Virus record (IMG/VR): IMGVR_UViG_3300036828_000389
Coordinates: 1-64,000 of that record
Length of the DNA stretch: 64,000 nucleotides
Direction: 5' to 3' (one strand)
Source: a virus
Shown: piece after piece, positions 14,140-21,770 of the stretch
How positions within the stretch are numbered: position 1 is the first letter of the stretch
How the letters are laid out: every line of letters starts with the position of its first letter
Translations under genes and position numbers: made by a program
Notes under the pieces: model-generated
Database searches by the model: none
The model's input: the letters and a program-made list of their open reading frames with translations, nothing else
Told to the model about the DNA's origin: nothing

Positions 14140-14403
14140 ATGAAACCACTGGATGAAGAGGCTGCTGACTACCTGGGTACGCACCCGGAGGCTCGCCACG
14201 CCATGCTCAAGCACAACCACCGGCTGCTCTACCGCATCAACCCGGACGGCAGCGTGACCCGGGGCCGGGAGCTTCTGGCTGAGGTGGTGAAGGGTGCAGT
14301 GCCGGAGGGCGGGGTGTACCAGTTCGATACCGACGAGGAGCATCGGCGGCTCTCGGAGCATCTGGACGTGGCCTTCAAGCGTCAGGAGGGGCGCAGCAAC
14401 TAG
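14140..14403 (+). CDS. Small hypothetical protein (87 aa), probably leaderless
   Basis: It begins MKPLDEEAADYLGTHPEARH and is predicted alpha/beta with a charged C-terminus (DEEHRRLSEHLDVAFKRQEG). The ATG at 14140 follows TATGCT by six bases (CGGGGT), the same geometry as the strong leaderless promoters, with a poor -35 (TGTGAA). The frame is open 24 codons upstream, and a longer basic N-terminus cannot be excluded. Confidence 0.6.
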   Translation: MKPLDEEAADYLGTHPEARHAMLKHNHRLLYRINPDGSVTRGRELLAEVVKGAVPEGGVYQFDTDEEHRRLSEHLDVAFKRQEGRSN

Positions 14404-14444
14404 GTGTACGGTGTACGGCGTACCTGCGAGAAAGAGGTGACGCT

Positions 14445-14801
14445 ATGGAGGCGAATCAGCTGCCAGGGGAACTGGCGCCCCTGGTGAAGGCGTGGGACGA
14501 CGACTGCTGGGCCCAGCAGGCCCGGGTGAACCGGGAGAAGGGCTACCCGGCTCCCTGGTGGTGCAACGCCATGCGAGCCCGGGGGGCGCTCCAGGCCGCT
14601 CTCAACCTCCTGCGGGAGGGGGAGAGGGCCGGGCAGCCCCAGCAGGGCTATCTGCACATGCTGGAGATCGGGGAGGTGAAGGCCAGCGTGGAGTACGGGG
14701 TATGCCGGGAGGAGTGGGCGCCGATCTGGGCCTACTTCCCCGCTGAGGTGCGTTGGGCCCGGAAGGTGTTGCGCTTGAGCGGCATCGACCCGCCGTCATG
14801 A
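14445..14801 (+). CDS. Hypothetical protein (118 aa)
   Basis: Unrecognised, rich in Trp and Ala (PAPWWCNAMRARGALQAALN, EEWAPIWAYFPAEVRWARKV). AGAGGTGA precedes the ATG at a suitable distance. It ends five bases before a strong hairpin. Function unknown. Confidence 0.6.
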   Translation: MEANQLPGELAPLVKAWDDDCWAQQARVNREKGYPAPWWCNAMRARGALQAALNLLREGERAGQPQQGYLHMLEIGEVKASVEYGVCREEWAPIWAYFPAEVRWARKVLRLSGIDPPS

Positions 14802-14805
14802 AAGT

Positions 14806-14837
14806 CGAGAGCCCCCCTGGCGGGAGGGGGGCTCTCG
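14806..14837 (+). terminator. Perfect 12-bp GC hairpin after the 14801 stop
   Basis: CGAGAGCCCCCC pairs with GGGGGGCTCTCG over an eight-base loop. It is the strongest of the GGAGCCCC-like series and again lacks a U-tract. Confidence 0.6.
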
Positions 14838-14897
14838 TAGCGCCCGGGAACTGGTCCCAGCGCAGGTCGCGGGGCGGTTCCGCGACGCCGCATAGCA

Positions 14898-14919
14898 TAC
14901 ACCCACGGGGGTGTAGGAT
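14898..14919 (+). promoter_or_regulatory. Perfect palindrome TACACCCACGGGGGTGTA overlapping a -10 (TAGGAT)
   Basis: The arms TACACCC and GGGTGTA are exact (14898-14915). TAGGAT at 14914-14919 overlaps the right arm, and the ATG at 14927 lies seven bases later, so this looks like an operator on a leaderless promoter. No TTGCA -35 is seen, which may mean the promoter needs an activator. Confidence 0.5.
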
Positions 14920-14926
14920 CCCGGTC

Positions 14927-15121
14927 ATGGCGAGGTATCGGGTCCAACAGAACCGCTCGGGCTGGCTGGTGCTGGACGGCAACACCCCGGTCAACTTCTT
15001 CTCAGCTGTAGATCCGGATCAGGGTCACGCCTCTGCCACCAGGTGGAACGTGGCCTACCAGCGGGCCCAGGACGAGGTCGACTGGCTGAATGCCCAGGAG
15101 GCGCCAGCCCGTGATCGGTGA
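14927..15121 (+). CDS. Small hypothetical protein (64 aa)
   Basis: It reads MARYRVQQNRSGWLVLDGNT and then a helical stretch (ATRWNVAYQRAQDEVDWLN). The start is placed by its position after TAGGAT and the palindrome. Function unknown. Confidence 0.55.
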   Translation: MARYRVQQNRSGWLVLDGNTPVNFFSAVDPDQGHASATRWNVAYQRAQDEVDWLNAQEAPARDR

Positions 15122-16079
15122 GAGCCTGCGGCCCCGGGATGTAGCGTATCTCCGCGGTCAACTACGGGACTGGTGGGCCATCCCGGGCGAGTTACAGTAC
15201 AAGCTGGCCATGCACGGGCGCCGGGACATGCCCGGCTGGAAGATGTCCGGCGACGAGACCGAACAGACCCGCCAGCACTACGCCTACGCCCTGGCCAAGG
15301 CCGATCTGTACTGGATATCGCCCGACATGAGTGACATGGTGGCCACTCTGGCTCCTTCTATACCGGATTGCATGCCCTACCCGCCCTGCCCCTGCGGCTT
15401 CGCCCTGTTCGCTCGCTCCATCCCCGGCATCGACGCCGTGGACGGCAACCAGATCTACACCACCGGCTTCCTGTGGGCCCAGATCAACCTGGCCAACCTG
15501 GGTGACTGCCTGGCCGTCACCACCTACAGCTGGCGGGGCCTGGTGAAAGCCTTCGACCAGCTGAAGAAGGAGAACCGGCGCCGGGAGGCGGAACTGGATC
15601 GCAAGCTGTCGGAGGTCATGCCCACCCAGCTGTTCCCGACCGGGGGCTGGGAGTGGCCGGAGGGGCACATGATGGAGGACTTCTCCAGCCTGCCCCCCAG
15701 TAGCGCCATCATGGAGGCGTCGATCCTGGAGGATCGCCGGATCCTGTCAACCTTCTGGACCCTCTGCTCGCAGAAAATCACCGTCGAAACAAGAGCCCAG
15801 CCCTCCAGGAATGAAATACGGGCAGCCACCCGGAAACGGCTCCCCGTACCAGTCGATGAGGTCCGCGTCATCAACCTGCGAGAGGTCGAGACGCGGCATC
15901 CAGGTCAGAATGGGCGGGATATCGATTGGCAGTATCGCTGGATCGTGTCGTCGCATTGGCGGAACCAGTATTACCCTTCCCGGGGCGAGCATATGCCCAA
16001 ACTGATCGACGCTTACCAGAAGGGGCCGCCGGATCGCCCCCTCAAGGTCCGCGACACCGTGAAAGCGCTGGTGCGCTGA
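15111..16079 (+). CDS. Hypothetical actinobacterial/phage protein (322 aa)
   Basis: The C-terminal 60 residues (DWQYRWIVSSHWRNQYYPS, then a KGPPDRPL element) match a domain that, as I recall, recurs in actinobacterial and actinophage proteins of unknown function, where W.V.GHWR.Q..PS is typical. The rest is mixed, with PPCPCGFALF near residue 90. GTG 15111 is preferred because AGGAGG lies about ten bases upstream; an in-frame ATG at 15090 is the alternative. Confidence 0.6.
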   Translation: MIGESLRPRDVAYLRGQLRDWWAIPGELQYKLAMHGRRDMPGWKMSGDETEQTRQHYAYALAKADLYWISPDMSDMVATLAPSIPDCMPYPPCPCGFALFARSIPGIDAVDGNQIYTTGFLWAQINLANLGDCLAVTTYSWRGLVKAFDQLKKENRRREAELDRKLSEVMPTQLFPTGGWEWPEGHMMEDFSSLPPSSAIMEASILEDRRILSTFWTLCSQKITVETRAQPSRNEIRAATRKRLPVPVDEVRVINLREVETRHPGQNGRDIDWQYRWIVSSHWRNQYYPSRGEHMPKLIDAYQKGPPDRPLKVRDTVKALVR

Positions 16080-16109
16080 TCATGATCGATCCAAAAGAAA
16101 GGAAGCACC

Positions 16110-16793
16110 ATGACCACCACCCCTGAACCATCCGTTAACGACCTGAGTCCGATCTCCAAGGCGGGCCCAGCCAACCTGGAACCGGCCTTCCTGATCGACA
16201 CCAGCGGCTCCATGAGCTATCCCACCACCGCTGATGGCAAGGTGGAGCGCCGGGAACTGGTCGGAGAGGCCATCCCCTTGATCGTGGCCGGGCTGGAGGG
16301 CTTCGACGCCCAGGCGGCCAAGGAGACTGAGGCTGCGGGCGAGGAGGAGGGCGGCGTGATGACCGTCACCTTCGCGTCGGAGGCCGTGGTGGTGGGCGAC
16401 ATCAACTCCGGCAACGTCCGCGACCAGTGGAAGGCCATCCGCTGGGGCGGGGGCACCAACATCGTGCCCGGCTACCAGCTGGTCTTGTCCAACTATATGG
16501 AGGAGTTTGGCGACGAAGACCCGACCTCGCGGCCCGCTCTGCTGTGCATGGTCATCACCGACGGCGAGGCCGCCGACGAGGCCGAGTTTGAGCAGCTGCT
16601 GGAGAAGTCCAAGGGCGGCACCTACGTGGCCGTAGCGGTGGTGGGCTACGGTCCGGAGCATGATGCTGCCTTCAGTCAGTACCAGCGCATCGCCGGTAAC
16701 AACAACCACGTCCGGGCCCTGTCCTTCGCGGACGCCACCGACCCCAACAGCCTGGCTACCTCTCTGCTGGCCATGTTCGGCGGCACCCCCTGA
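16110..16793 (+). CDS. von Willebrand factor A (VWA) domain protein (227 aa)
   Basis: The metal-ion-dependent adhesion site is complete: DTSGS at residues 30-34, Thr116 in RWGGGTNIV, and Asp151 in MVITDGE. The order and the Rossmann-like core fit VWA proteins that bind partner proteins through a divalent metal. Residues 66-82 form an acidic insert (QAAKETEAAGEEEGG). AAAGGAAG precedes the ATG. No AAA+ MoxR-type partner is next to it, so what it binds is unknown. Confidence 0.75.
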   Translation: MTTTPEPSVNDLSPISKAGPANLEPAFLIDTSGSMSYPTTADGKVERRELVGEAIPLIVAGLEGFDAQAAKETEAAGEEEGGVMTVTFASEAVVVGDINSGNVRDQWKAIRWGGGTNIVPGYQLVLSNYMEEFGDEDPTSRPALLCMVITDGEAADEAEFEQLLEKSKGGTYVAVAVVGYGPEHDAAFSQYQRIAGNNNHVRALSFADATDPNSLATSLLAMFGGTP

Positions 16794-16796
16794 CGT

Positions 16797-17153
16797 ATGA
16801 GTGAGCCTCCCCATCGTTGGTGGTACTGCGTCAGCTGCTTTGCCATCAACGATGGCCTGGAGGAGGCCCGGTGCTGGAACTGCCAGACCGCTTTCCCTAG
16901 TCGCCACAAGCACAAGCCCTGGTGCGAGATGGGCCGCCAGCGCTGCGACGTGTGCCGTAAGTACTACGTGACCTGGACGCTTCCGGCCGGGACCACCTTG
17001 ACCATCCCTGACGTGTTGGGATTCTGCCCCTTCTATTTTGAGCATTACGGCGACGACGCCTATTTCCCACCCATGCTCCCAGCCATCTACGTCCTAGAGG
17101 CCAATGGTTACAGCTACAACGAGAAGCGAAAGAAGCTGGAGAAGATCAGGTGA
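16797..17153 (+). CDS. Zinc-finger-like protein (118 aa)
   Basis: Residues 9-29 (WYCVSCFAIN, then ARCWNC) look like a RanBP2-type or related CxxC-CxxC finger. A second pair occurs in RQRCDVCRKYY near residue 50. The C-terminus is basic (NEKRKKLEKIR). It starts three bases after the VWA stop and ends in a GTGA overlap. Role unknown. Confidence 0.6.
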   Translation: MSEPPHRWWYCVSCFAINDGLEEARCWNCQTAFPSRHKHKPWCEMGRQRCDVCRKYYVTWTLPAGTTLTIPDVLGFCPFYFEHYGDDAYFPPMLPAIYVLEANGYSYNEKRKKLEKIR

Positions 17154-17353
17154 GCGACCTGCCGCTTGAAGGAGATAACGAGGTGGTGGTCACGGGCGCT
17201 TTGTTGATGCTCGTCGGCGCACGCTTCAAGACCGAACCTGTAACTACGGAGGAGAGACAGGCCACCAATGAGCTTTACGTTTGGCCTGAATTTATGAAGT
17301 CCCGTTACCGCATCACAGTCACACTTGATCCCGAAGGAAAGGAAGAGCAATGA
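17150..17353 (+). CDS. Small hypothetical protein (67 aa)
   Basis: The GTG start overlaps the previous stop (GTGA) and the end overlaps the next start (ATGA), so both ends are well placed. A hydrophobic segment (VVVTGALLMLVGARF) is short for a membrane helix. Function unknown. Confidence 0.6.
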   Translation: MSDLPLEGDNEVVVTGALLMLVGARFKTEPVTTEERQATNELYVWPEFMKSRYRITVTLDPEGKEEQ

Positions 17354-17619
17354 CAACACTGGTGCAAGAGGCCAACCGTATCGAGGACAGCGAGGTTGGC
17401 GTGCTGGTCATCCTGGACCGCAGCGGCGACACCCGGCACACCTGGGACCGGCGCAACGAGGACGAGGTGCAGGTCATCCGCGACCTGTTCGGCCGCATGA
17501 TCGACAAGGGCTACCAGGCGTGGTCGGTGACCCGTAAGGGCGACAAGGATCAGCGCATCACTGAGTTCGACCCCCAGGCTGAGAAGGTGATCTTCGCCCC
17601 AGCGCTGGTGGGTGGTTGA
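17350..17619 (+). CDS. Small hypothetical protein (89 aa)
   Basis: It contains VGVLVILDRSGDTRHTWDRR and a helix with VIRDLFGRMIDKGYQAWSV, an alpha/beta pattern. GGAAAGGAAGAGCA precedes the ATG. It lies directly upstream of the 17619 gene. Function unknown. Confidence 0.6.
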   Translation: MTTLVQEANRIEDSEVGVLVILDRSGDTRHTWDRRNEDEVQVIRDLFGRMIDKGYQAWSVTRKGDKDQRITEFDPQAEKVIFAPALVGG

Positions 17620-18233
17620 TGCCCCAGCAGCTGTACTACCAGCAGTACTGCAACACCACCGCGACCACGAACTACTACGTCCCCACCTGGGGGAGCAACA
17701 ACGCCACCATCACCTATCAGCAGGGCATTCCAACCAATCAGTACTACGCGCCCATCATCACCAGCACCAGCACTGATCAGATCTGGCAGCAGTGGGTGAT
17801 CATGGGGAACGGCACCATAACCACCAGCGGTACGCCCACCACCTTCTGGCAGGAGACTGCGGAGCAGATGGAGGCTCATCGCGAGCAGCGGGAGCGGGAG
17901 CGGGAGGAGCGGGTGGCCGCTCGGACCCGGGCCCGGGTGCTGCTGGAGGACTTCCTCAACGACGAGCAGAAGGTGGAGTTGGAGCGCCATAGTCGCTTCC
18001 ACGTCACCGGGTCGCGGGGACGGCGCTACTGCATCCGCACCACCGGCCAGGCTGGCAACGTCGACCTGCTCAAGGACGATGGACAAGTCCAGGCTCAGCT
18101 GTGTTGCCATCCCCGGGGCTACCTGCCCGATGGGGACGCCTGGTTGATGCAGATGATCGAGCTACGTCACGACGAGGATCACTTCCTGGCCACGGCCAAC
18201 GTCCACCGGGGGGCGCTCCCCGCAGCCGCATGA
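17619..18233 (+). CDS. Hypothetical phage protein with conserved C-terminal domain (204 aa)
   Basis: The first 75 residues are rich in Tyr, Gln, Thr and Asn and look unstructured or fibrous. A charged coiled stretch (MEAHREQREREREERVAAR) leads to a C-terminal domain of about 95 residues with F.VTGSRGRRYCIR, LCCHPRGYLPDGDAWLMQ and DEDHFLATAN. I recall that domain from many phage proteins without a known role. The ATG overlaps the previous stop by one base. Confidence 0.6.
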   Translation: MPQQLYYQQYCNTTATTNYYVPTWGSNNATITYQQGIPTNQYYAPIITSTSTDQIWQQWVIMGNGTITTSGTPTTFWQETAEQMEAHREQREREREERVAARTRARVLLEDFLNDEQKVELERHSRFHVTGSRGRRYCIRTTGQAGNVDLLKDDGQVQAQLCCHPRGYLPDGDAWLMQMIELRHDEDHFLATANVHRGALPAAA

Positions 18234-18472
18234 GCGATGAACTCGACCCTGGCTTCATCGCCATTGAGCAGCAGGTAGATCTCGGTGGCCAGGTGCTGAG
18301 CCTGACCGGCAAGGTGAACCTGATCGGCCTGTCCGCGGCCCAGCGTGAGGTGCTGCTCGACATCCTGGACGCCTTCGCTCGCCTGGGCTCCAAGACCCGC
18401 ACGCGAGAGAGGGTGCGAGCCACGCGGGCCCGTACTGCCGTTCCTCAGGAGGAAGAGGAGGGAGGGGAGTGA
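18230..18472 (+). CDS. Small hypothetical protein (80 aa)
   Basis: MSDELDPGFIAIEQQVDLGG begins it, a helix (AQREVLLDILDAFARLG) follows, then a basic and finally acidic tail (QEEEEGGE). It is joined to its neighbours by ATGA and GTGA overlaps. Function unknown. Confidence 0.55.
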   Translation: MSDELDPGFIAIEQQVDLGGQVLSLTGKVNLIGLSAAQREVLLDILDAFARLGSKTRTRERVRATRARTAVPQEEEEGGE

Positions 18473-18609
18473 CTTGCGGTCACCGCTGGCCGCTCCTCGA
18501 CCCCAACGAGGATGACCGGGTCAATGGCGTCACCCATAAGTGCAGTCGTGAGCCTGGACATGGTGATGATCATCTGTGCGTCTGTGGGGCCCGGCCGGGG
18601 GACGACTGA
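18469..18609 (+). CDS. Tiny Cys/His-rich protein (46 aa)
   Basis: Starting with a GTG that overlaps the previous stop, it reads MTCGHRWPLLDPNEDD and later KCSREPGHGDDHLCVCG. Four Cys and three or more His in 46 residues suggest a single zinc site. Purine-rich GGAGGGAGGGGA upstream can serve as ribosome binding site, and the stop overlaps the next ATG. Confidence 0.55.
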   Translation: MTCGHRWPLLDPNEDDRVNGVTHKCSREPGHGDDHLCVCGARPGDD

Positions 18610-18803
18610 TGCCCCCCCACTTCGACAACCCCACCAACGCCCTGGCCGAAGATATCGCCATCTGGCTTGCTGACGGGCACGGGGACGTGGAGGATTACAT
18701 CCAGGATGCCTACGACCTCATCAGAACCCTGCGGGCCCGGGGGTGGCAGTTCTCTGTCGCTCTCGGGCGCGCTGACTCCACCGGACGAGTCCCGCTGCGG
18801 TGA
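18609..18803 (+). CDS. Small hypothetical protein (64 aa)
   Basis: An acidic helical protein (ALAEDIAIWLADGHGDVEDY, IRTLRARGWQFSVALG). TGATG and GTGA junctions define it. Function unknown. Confidence 0.5.
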   Translation: MPPHFDNPTNALAEDIAIWLADGHGDVEDYIQDAYDLIRTLRARGWQFSVALGRADSTGRVPLR

Positions 18804-19039
18804 AGAACTGCGCTGGTCCCTGGCGTTGGTATTGCCGGTGGTGTGGGGCGAAAGAGCAATATGACGATCCCGCTGAACGGGATCGTTCTGCGTATGAACA
18901 CGTTGTCTTGATTCACCCTGGCCCTGACTATGTGGTCAGATCAGCCTCATTTGGGCACCTTCTGCATGTGTGGCCCATCCCTTCAAGTCTTTCTGACGGC
19001 ACAGAGCGTGCCTACCCTGGCGTCGATGCCCCTGAGTAA
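18800..19039 (+). CDS. Small Cys/His protein (79 aa)
   Basis: The N-terminal half KNCAGPWRWYCRWCGAKEQY, with AYEHVVLIHP after it, provides a CxxC pair and two histidines. The C-terminal part is less convincing. GTG start in a GTGA overlap. Function unknown. Confidence 0.5.
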   Translation: MKNCAGPWRWYCRWCGAKEQYDDPAERDRSAYEHVVLIHPGPDYVVRSASFGHLLHVWPIPSSLSDGTERAYPGVDAPE

Positions 19040-19496
19040 CCTGCCCGGTCCCTGGCGTTGGGAGAAGCGCAACGGGTTCTGGTGGCGGATTCACGATGAA
19101 CTGAGGATCGAGGACGGGCCCCATGAGTGGAACGAACTCAACATCGGCCTGGGTGGCTACGGGGAGGGCAGCCGTTGGCTCGACCGGGACGGCGAACCTA
19201 TTCCAGTCATAGTGGCGAGCGACCTCCTGGCTGACCCGGACTACAAGGTCATCGCCAAGGACGTGTTCATCTACGACGACACCCCCATGGAGGTCTCCAC
19301 CGTCTGGCTCGGGCTGGATCACAACTGGTGGCCTGATCGCTCTCCTCAGATCTTTGAGACCATGATCTTCGCCCCTGGCACTGACTGGGATCTCAACCTG
19401 TGGCGCTACAGCACCGAAGCTGAGGCTCGCGAAGGACATACTGAGGTGTTGGCTATGGTAAAAGACGCGGAGCAGCACCGAAGGAGGAACTTGTGA
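19026..19496 (+). CDS. Conserved phage hypothetical protein (156 aa)
   Basis: The central block VSTVWLGLDHNWWPD, IFETMIF, then WRYSTEAEAREGH belongs to a short protein family I recall from many bacteriophages, where V.TVWLG.D.....IFETM and RY.TE.EA..GH are conserved. Its function has not been established. ATG 19026 overlaps the previous gene by 14 bases. Confidence 0.65.
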   Translation: MPLSNLPGPWRWEKRNGFWWRIHDELRIEDGPHEWNELNIGLGGYGEGSRWLDRDGEPIPVIVASDLLADPDYKVIAKDVFIYDDTPMEVSTVWLGLDHNWWPDRSPQIFETMIFAPGTDWDLNLWRYSTEAEAREGHTEVLAMVKDAEQHRRRNL

Positions 19497-19529
19497 GTCA
19501 GTATTCGGACATGACCGGGGAGGGCTGAC

Positions 19530-19796
19530 ATGGCCAAGGTGGATGCGGTCAGCTGCGATACGTGCCAGCGGGTCGAGCGTCCCGCAGAGGGGGCCCAGCT
19601 GCCCCTGGAGTGGTATCAGGCCACGGTCTTCCAGCAGGGCTCCGGCGAGGTGCTGAGCGACAGCACCTTCTGCTCCTGGGACTGTGTGAACCTGGCCATG
19701 AAGCAGGAGCCGGAGGTCAAGGTCCGCCGGAAGCGTCGGACCCGGGAGCAGATGGAGGCGGACGCGGCGGCAGCTGCTGCGACCGCCAGTGCCTAG
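19530..19796 (+). CDS. Zinc-ribbon-like protein (88 aa)
   Basis: CDTCQRVERP near residue 9 and TFCSWDC near residue 47 make a two-knuckle zinc site. A basic segment (KVRRKRRTREQ) and an Ala-rich tail follow. Function unknown; 33 bases separate it from the previous gene. Confidence 0.55.
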   Translation: MAKVDAVSCDTCQRVERPAEGAQLPLEWYQATVFQQGSGEVLSDSTFCSWDCVNLAMKQEPEVKVRRKRRTREQMEADAAAAAATASA

Positions 19797-20112
19797 TGAC
19801 CCCTGGCAGGATGCCAGTGCTAAAGCCTGGGTTCGCAACGTCCTCAAGAACATGCTGCCCAAGCTGGAGGGTTCCTCCTGCACCATCTCCCTGGTGCCAC
19901 AGGACAGGGAGGGTGATGTCAAGTTCTGGGTGGAGCTAGGGGCCTCGATCATGCTCGACAAGCCCTTGATCGCCGTCCTGTTGGGCGACGCCCCCTGTCC
20001 CCGCAAGCTGGCCCTGGTCGCGGATGAGATCGTCAGGTGCCCGGATGGCATCGATCCGGCCAGTAGCGAGGAATTGGCTGCGGCCCTCAGGCGAGTGTTG
20101 GGTGATGAGTGA
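19789..20112 (+). CDS. Small Rossmann/TIR-like hypothetical protein (107 aa)
   Basis: The segment FWVELGASIMLDKPLIAVLL, then VADEIVRCPDGIDP, resembles short actinophage proteins in which an Ala-helix is followed by DKP(I/L)I.V and an ADE/H(I/V)V element, as in nucleotide-binding TIR or deoxyribosyltransferase-like folds. No catalytic Glu can be named with certainty. GTG start overlapping the previous gene by 8 bases. Confidence 0.5.
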   Translation: MPSDPWQDASAKAWVRNVLKNMLPKLEGSSCTISLVPQDREGDVKFWVELGASIMLDKPLIAVLLGDAPCPRKLALVADEIVRCPDGIDPASSEELAAALRRVLGDE

Positions 20113-20278
20113 CACCCCGGAGAACCTGGAGGCATTCCCCCCGGTCCCCGAACTGGGGGGCGCCATCGGCCGGACAGCGTCTGACGCCTGTCGTCAGGGC
20201 CAGCATGATCTGTGCAAGGACGACACATGCATGTGTCGTCACCATGAGCGCTTGTGGTACGACCAGGTACTGAGGTGA
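20105..20278 (+). CDS. Tiny Cys/His-rich protein (57 aa)
   Basis: ACRQGQHDLCKDDTCMCRHH carries four Cys and three His in 20 residues, enough for one zinc. It starts in ATGAGTGA, overlapping the previous stop by 8 bases, and ends in GTGA. Function unknown. Confidence 0.6.
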   Translation: MSDTPENLEAFPPVPELGGAIGRTASDACRQGQHDLCKDDTCMCRHHERLWYDQVLR

Positions 20279-20790
20279 ACCACCAGGACACCTTTGATGA
20301 CCTGTGCATCCTGCTGGAGCAGCACCTGGGTCGCGGCATCGATGACGTGGCCACCGAGATCATGGCCTTCCTGGACATCACCAGCGAGGTGATCCTCTCG
20401 GAGCGGGATCCGCCGCCGGGCCTACGCCGCTGGCTGGCCTCTCACGGACTTGTCCTGGTGGCCGCCGCCGAACCCACGCCCACCCACGTCATGGATCTGA
20501 TCGATGAGGACGACGACGTGGTCGAGGCTGAGGTGTCCACCCAGGAGAGGGCGGGGGGGAGTAGCCCTCTCCTGGGCGTGGGGGACTACGTACAGTACCG
20601 CACCGCTCCGATGGGTCCGAACAACATGAGCCAGCTGGGCTCGGGCACCGTCGTCGGCGTCCACACCGAGAGCATCGAGGTGGAGTTCTCCCCGAACGGG
20701 GGCCGGATCGTGCTGTTCCTTGAAGCCGACACCATCCAGGTGATCCGGTCTAGCCGCGACGAAGACGCCGGGTCGGAGCAGCTGCTGTAG
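20275..20790 (+). CDS. Hypothetical protein with SH3/Tudor-like C-terminus (171 aa)
   Basis: The first 65 residues are helical. A linker with acidic residues (LIDEDDDVVEAEV) leads to a beta-rich C-terminal domain (GDYVQYRTAP, GSGTVVGVHTESIEVEF) that looks like a small SH3/Tudor barrel. It is the last plus-strand gene before the convergent tail module, and its final 41 bases overlap the minus-strand gene at 20750. Confidence 0.55.
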   Translation: MNHQDTFDDLCILLEQHLGRGIDDVATEIMAFLDITSEVILSERDPPPGLRRWLASHGLVLVAAAEPTPTHVMDLIDEDDDVVEAEVSTQERAGGSSPLLGVGDYVQYRTAPMGPNNMSQLGSGTVVGVHTESIEVEFSPNGGRIVLFLEADTIQVIRSSRDEDAGSEQLL

Positions 20791-21700
20791 CTGGCTCGGG
20801 AGCCGGAGCAGGCGCCCCGCCTTGGCGAGGGACGGCCACCTGGATCTCCACCTTGTCCAGGCGGGTCAGGAAGTCATCGAATTTGCCGCCCAGCTGGTTG
20901 GCCCACTCATCCAGACCTGACAGGAAGCTCTGTAGGGTGGCGGACACGTCCACCGCTGTCTCTACCACGGCAACGGCAGCTATGGGCTCCCCTGGGGGTA
21001 CAGGCGCCTCCTGGGCCTCCTCAGGCTCTCCCTGGGCGGCCAGGATGAGATCCACCATGGCCTGGCGGGTCTTCTTCGGCGGCACGCCCAGCTGGGCCCC
21101 GATGTCCTTCAGATCGTCCATGGACATCTTCTCCAGGTCGGTGCGAGCGAAGATCTCCATCTCCTCCGTGGCCTCGCCCTCGTCCTCGTCGGCAGCTGCC
21201 GCGGGCTCAGCCTCCTCCCCGCCTTCAAAGCTCATGGGGATGAGCCCCTCCGTCAGTTCCCGCACGTCGAGCCCGGCGTCGATGAAGCTGGAGAACATCT
21301 CCTCCTGCTCGGACGTGTCCCGCTCCTTGTCCCACAGCAGGAACAGGGCGGACCGGGGCGCCTCCTTGAGGCTCTGCTCCAGCTGGAGGATGGGATCCTC
21401 GACGTTGATGACCTTGGCGGCGTCGTTGGCCATCTCCACGAAGGCCCGCTTGGAGGTGTCGCTGGAGCGGGTGATGACCTCGTAGACGATGTCGGAGGAC
21501 TTGGCGATGGCGACGTACTCCGTCAGGGTGGCTGTGAACTCGCCGTCCACCAAGACGAACATCCACTTGACCGACTCTGAGGGCTTGATGTTGGCGTCCA
21601 GGTACTCCTGGATCAGCACCATCCCGGCATCCACGTCCATGGCTCCTGTGCCCAGGAAGCCGATGGTGATGCCTTCGGGTGTACCGCGGCGGGGGGGCAT
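20750..21700 (-). CDS. Protein with Rho-N/SAP-like motif and Arg-rich C-terminus (316 aa)
   Basis: Residues 10-150 form an alpha/beta domain (ITIGFLGTGAMDVDAGM, WMFVLVDGEF). Near residue 200, LEKMSMDDLKDIGAQLGVPP resembles the helix-extended-loop-helix motif of Rho N-terminal, SAP or HeH domains, which bind nucleic acid or proteins. A long helix and an Ala/Pro-rich tail follow. The end reads TRRLRRG, like the RecA C-terminus here. GGAGAAGGAG precedes the ATG at 21700. Role unknown. Confidence 0.65.
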   Translation of the reverse strand: MPPRRGTPEGITIGFLGTGAMDVDAGMVLIQEYLDANIKPSESVKWMFVLVDGEFTATLTEYVAIAKSSDIVYEVITRSSDTSKRAFVEMANDAAKVINVEDPILQLEQSLKEAPRSALFLLWDKERDTSEQEEMFSSFIDAGLDVRELTEGLIPMSFEGGEEAEPAAAADEDEGEATEEMEIFARTDLEKMSMDDLKDIGAQLGVPPKKTRQAMVDLILAAQGEPEEAQEAPVPPGEPIAAVAVVETAVDVSATLQSFLSGLDEWANQLGGKFDDFLTRLDKVEIQVAVPRQGGAPAPAPEPATAAAPTRRLRRG

Positions 21701-21770
21701 GCGTTCTCCTTCTCCTAGCTCAGGAGGACACCCAAGCAGCCCCAGTCCGCCAGACCAAGCCGAAGTGAGA

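Noticed and set aside
18469-18490. GTGACTTGCGG as a further copy of the promoter box
   Set aside because: It lies at the start of a small gene without a -10 at 16-17 bases, so it is chance similarity.
18936-20381. 481-codon open frame on the minus strand
   Set aside because: It runs opposite six small plus-strand genes that are linked by start-stop overlaps; composition is not protein-like.
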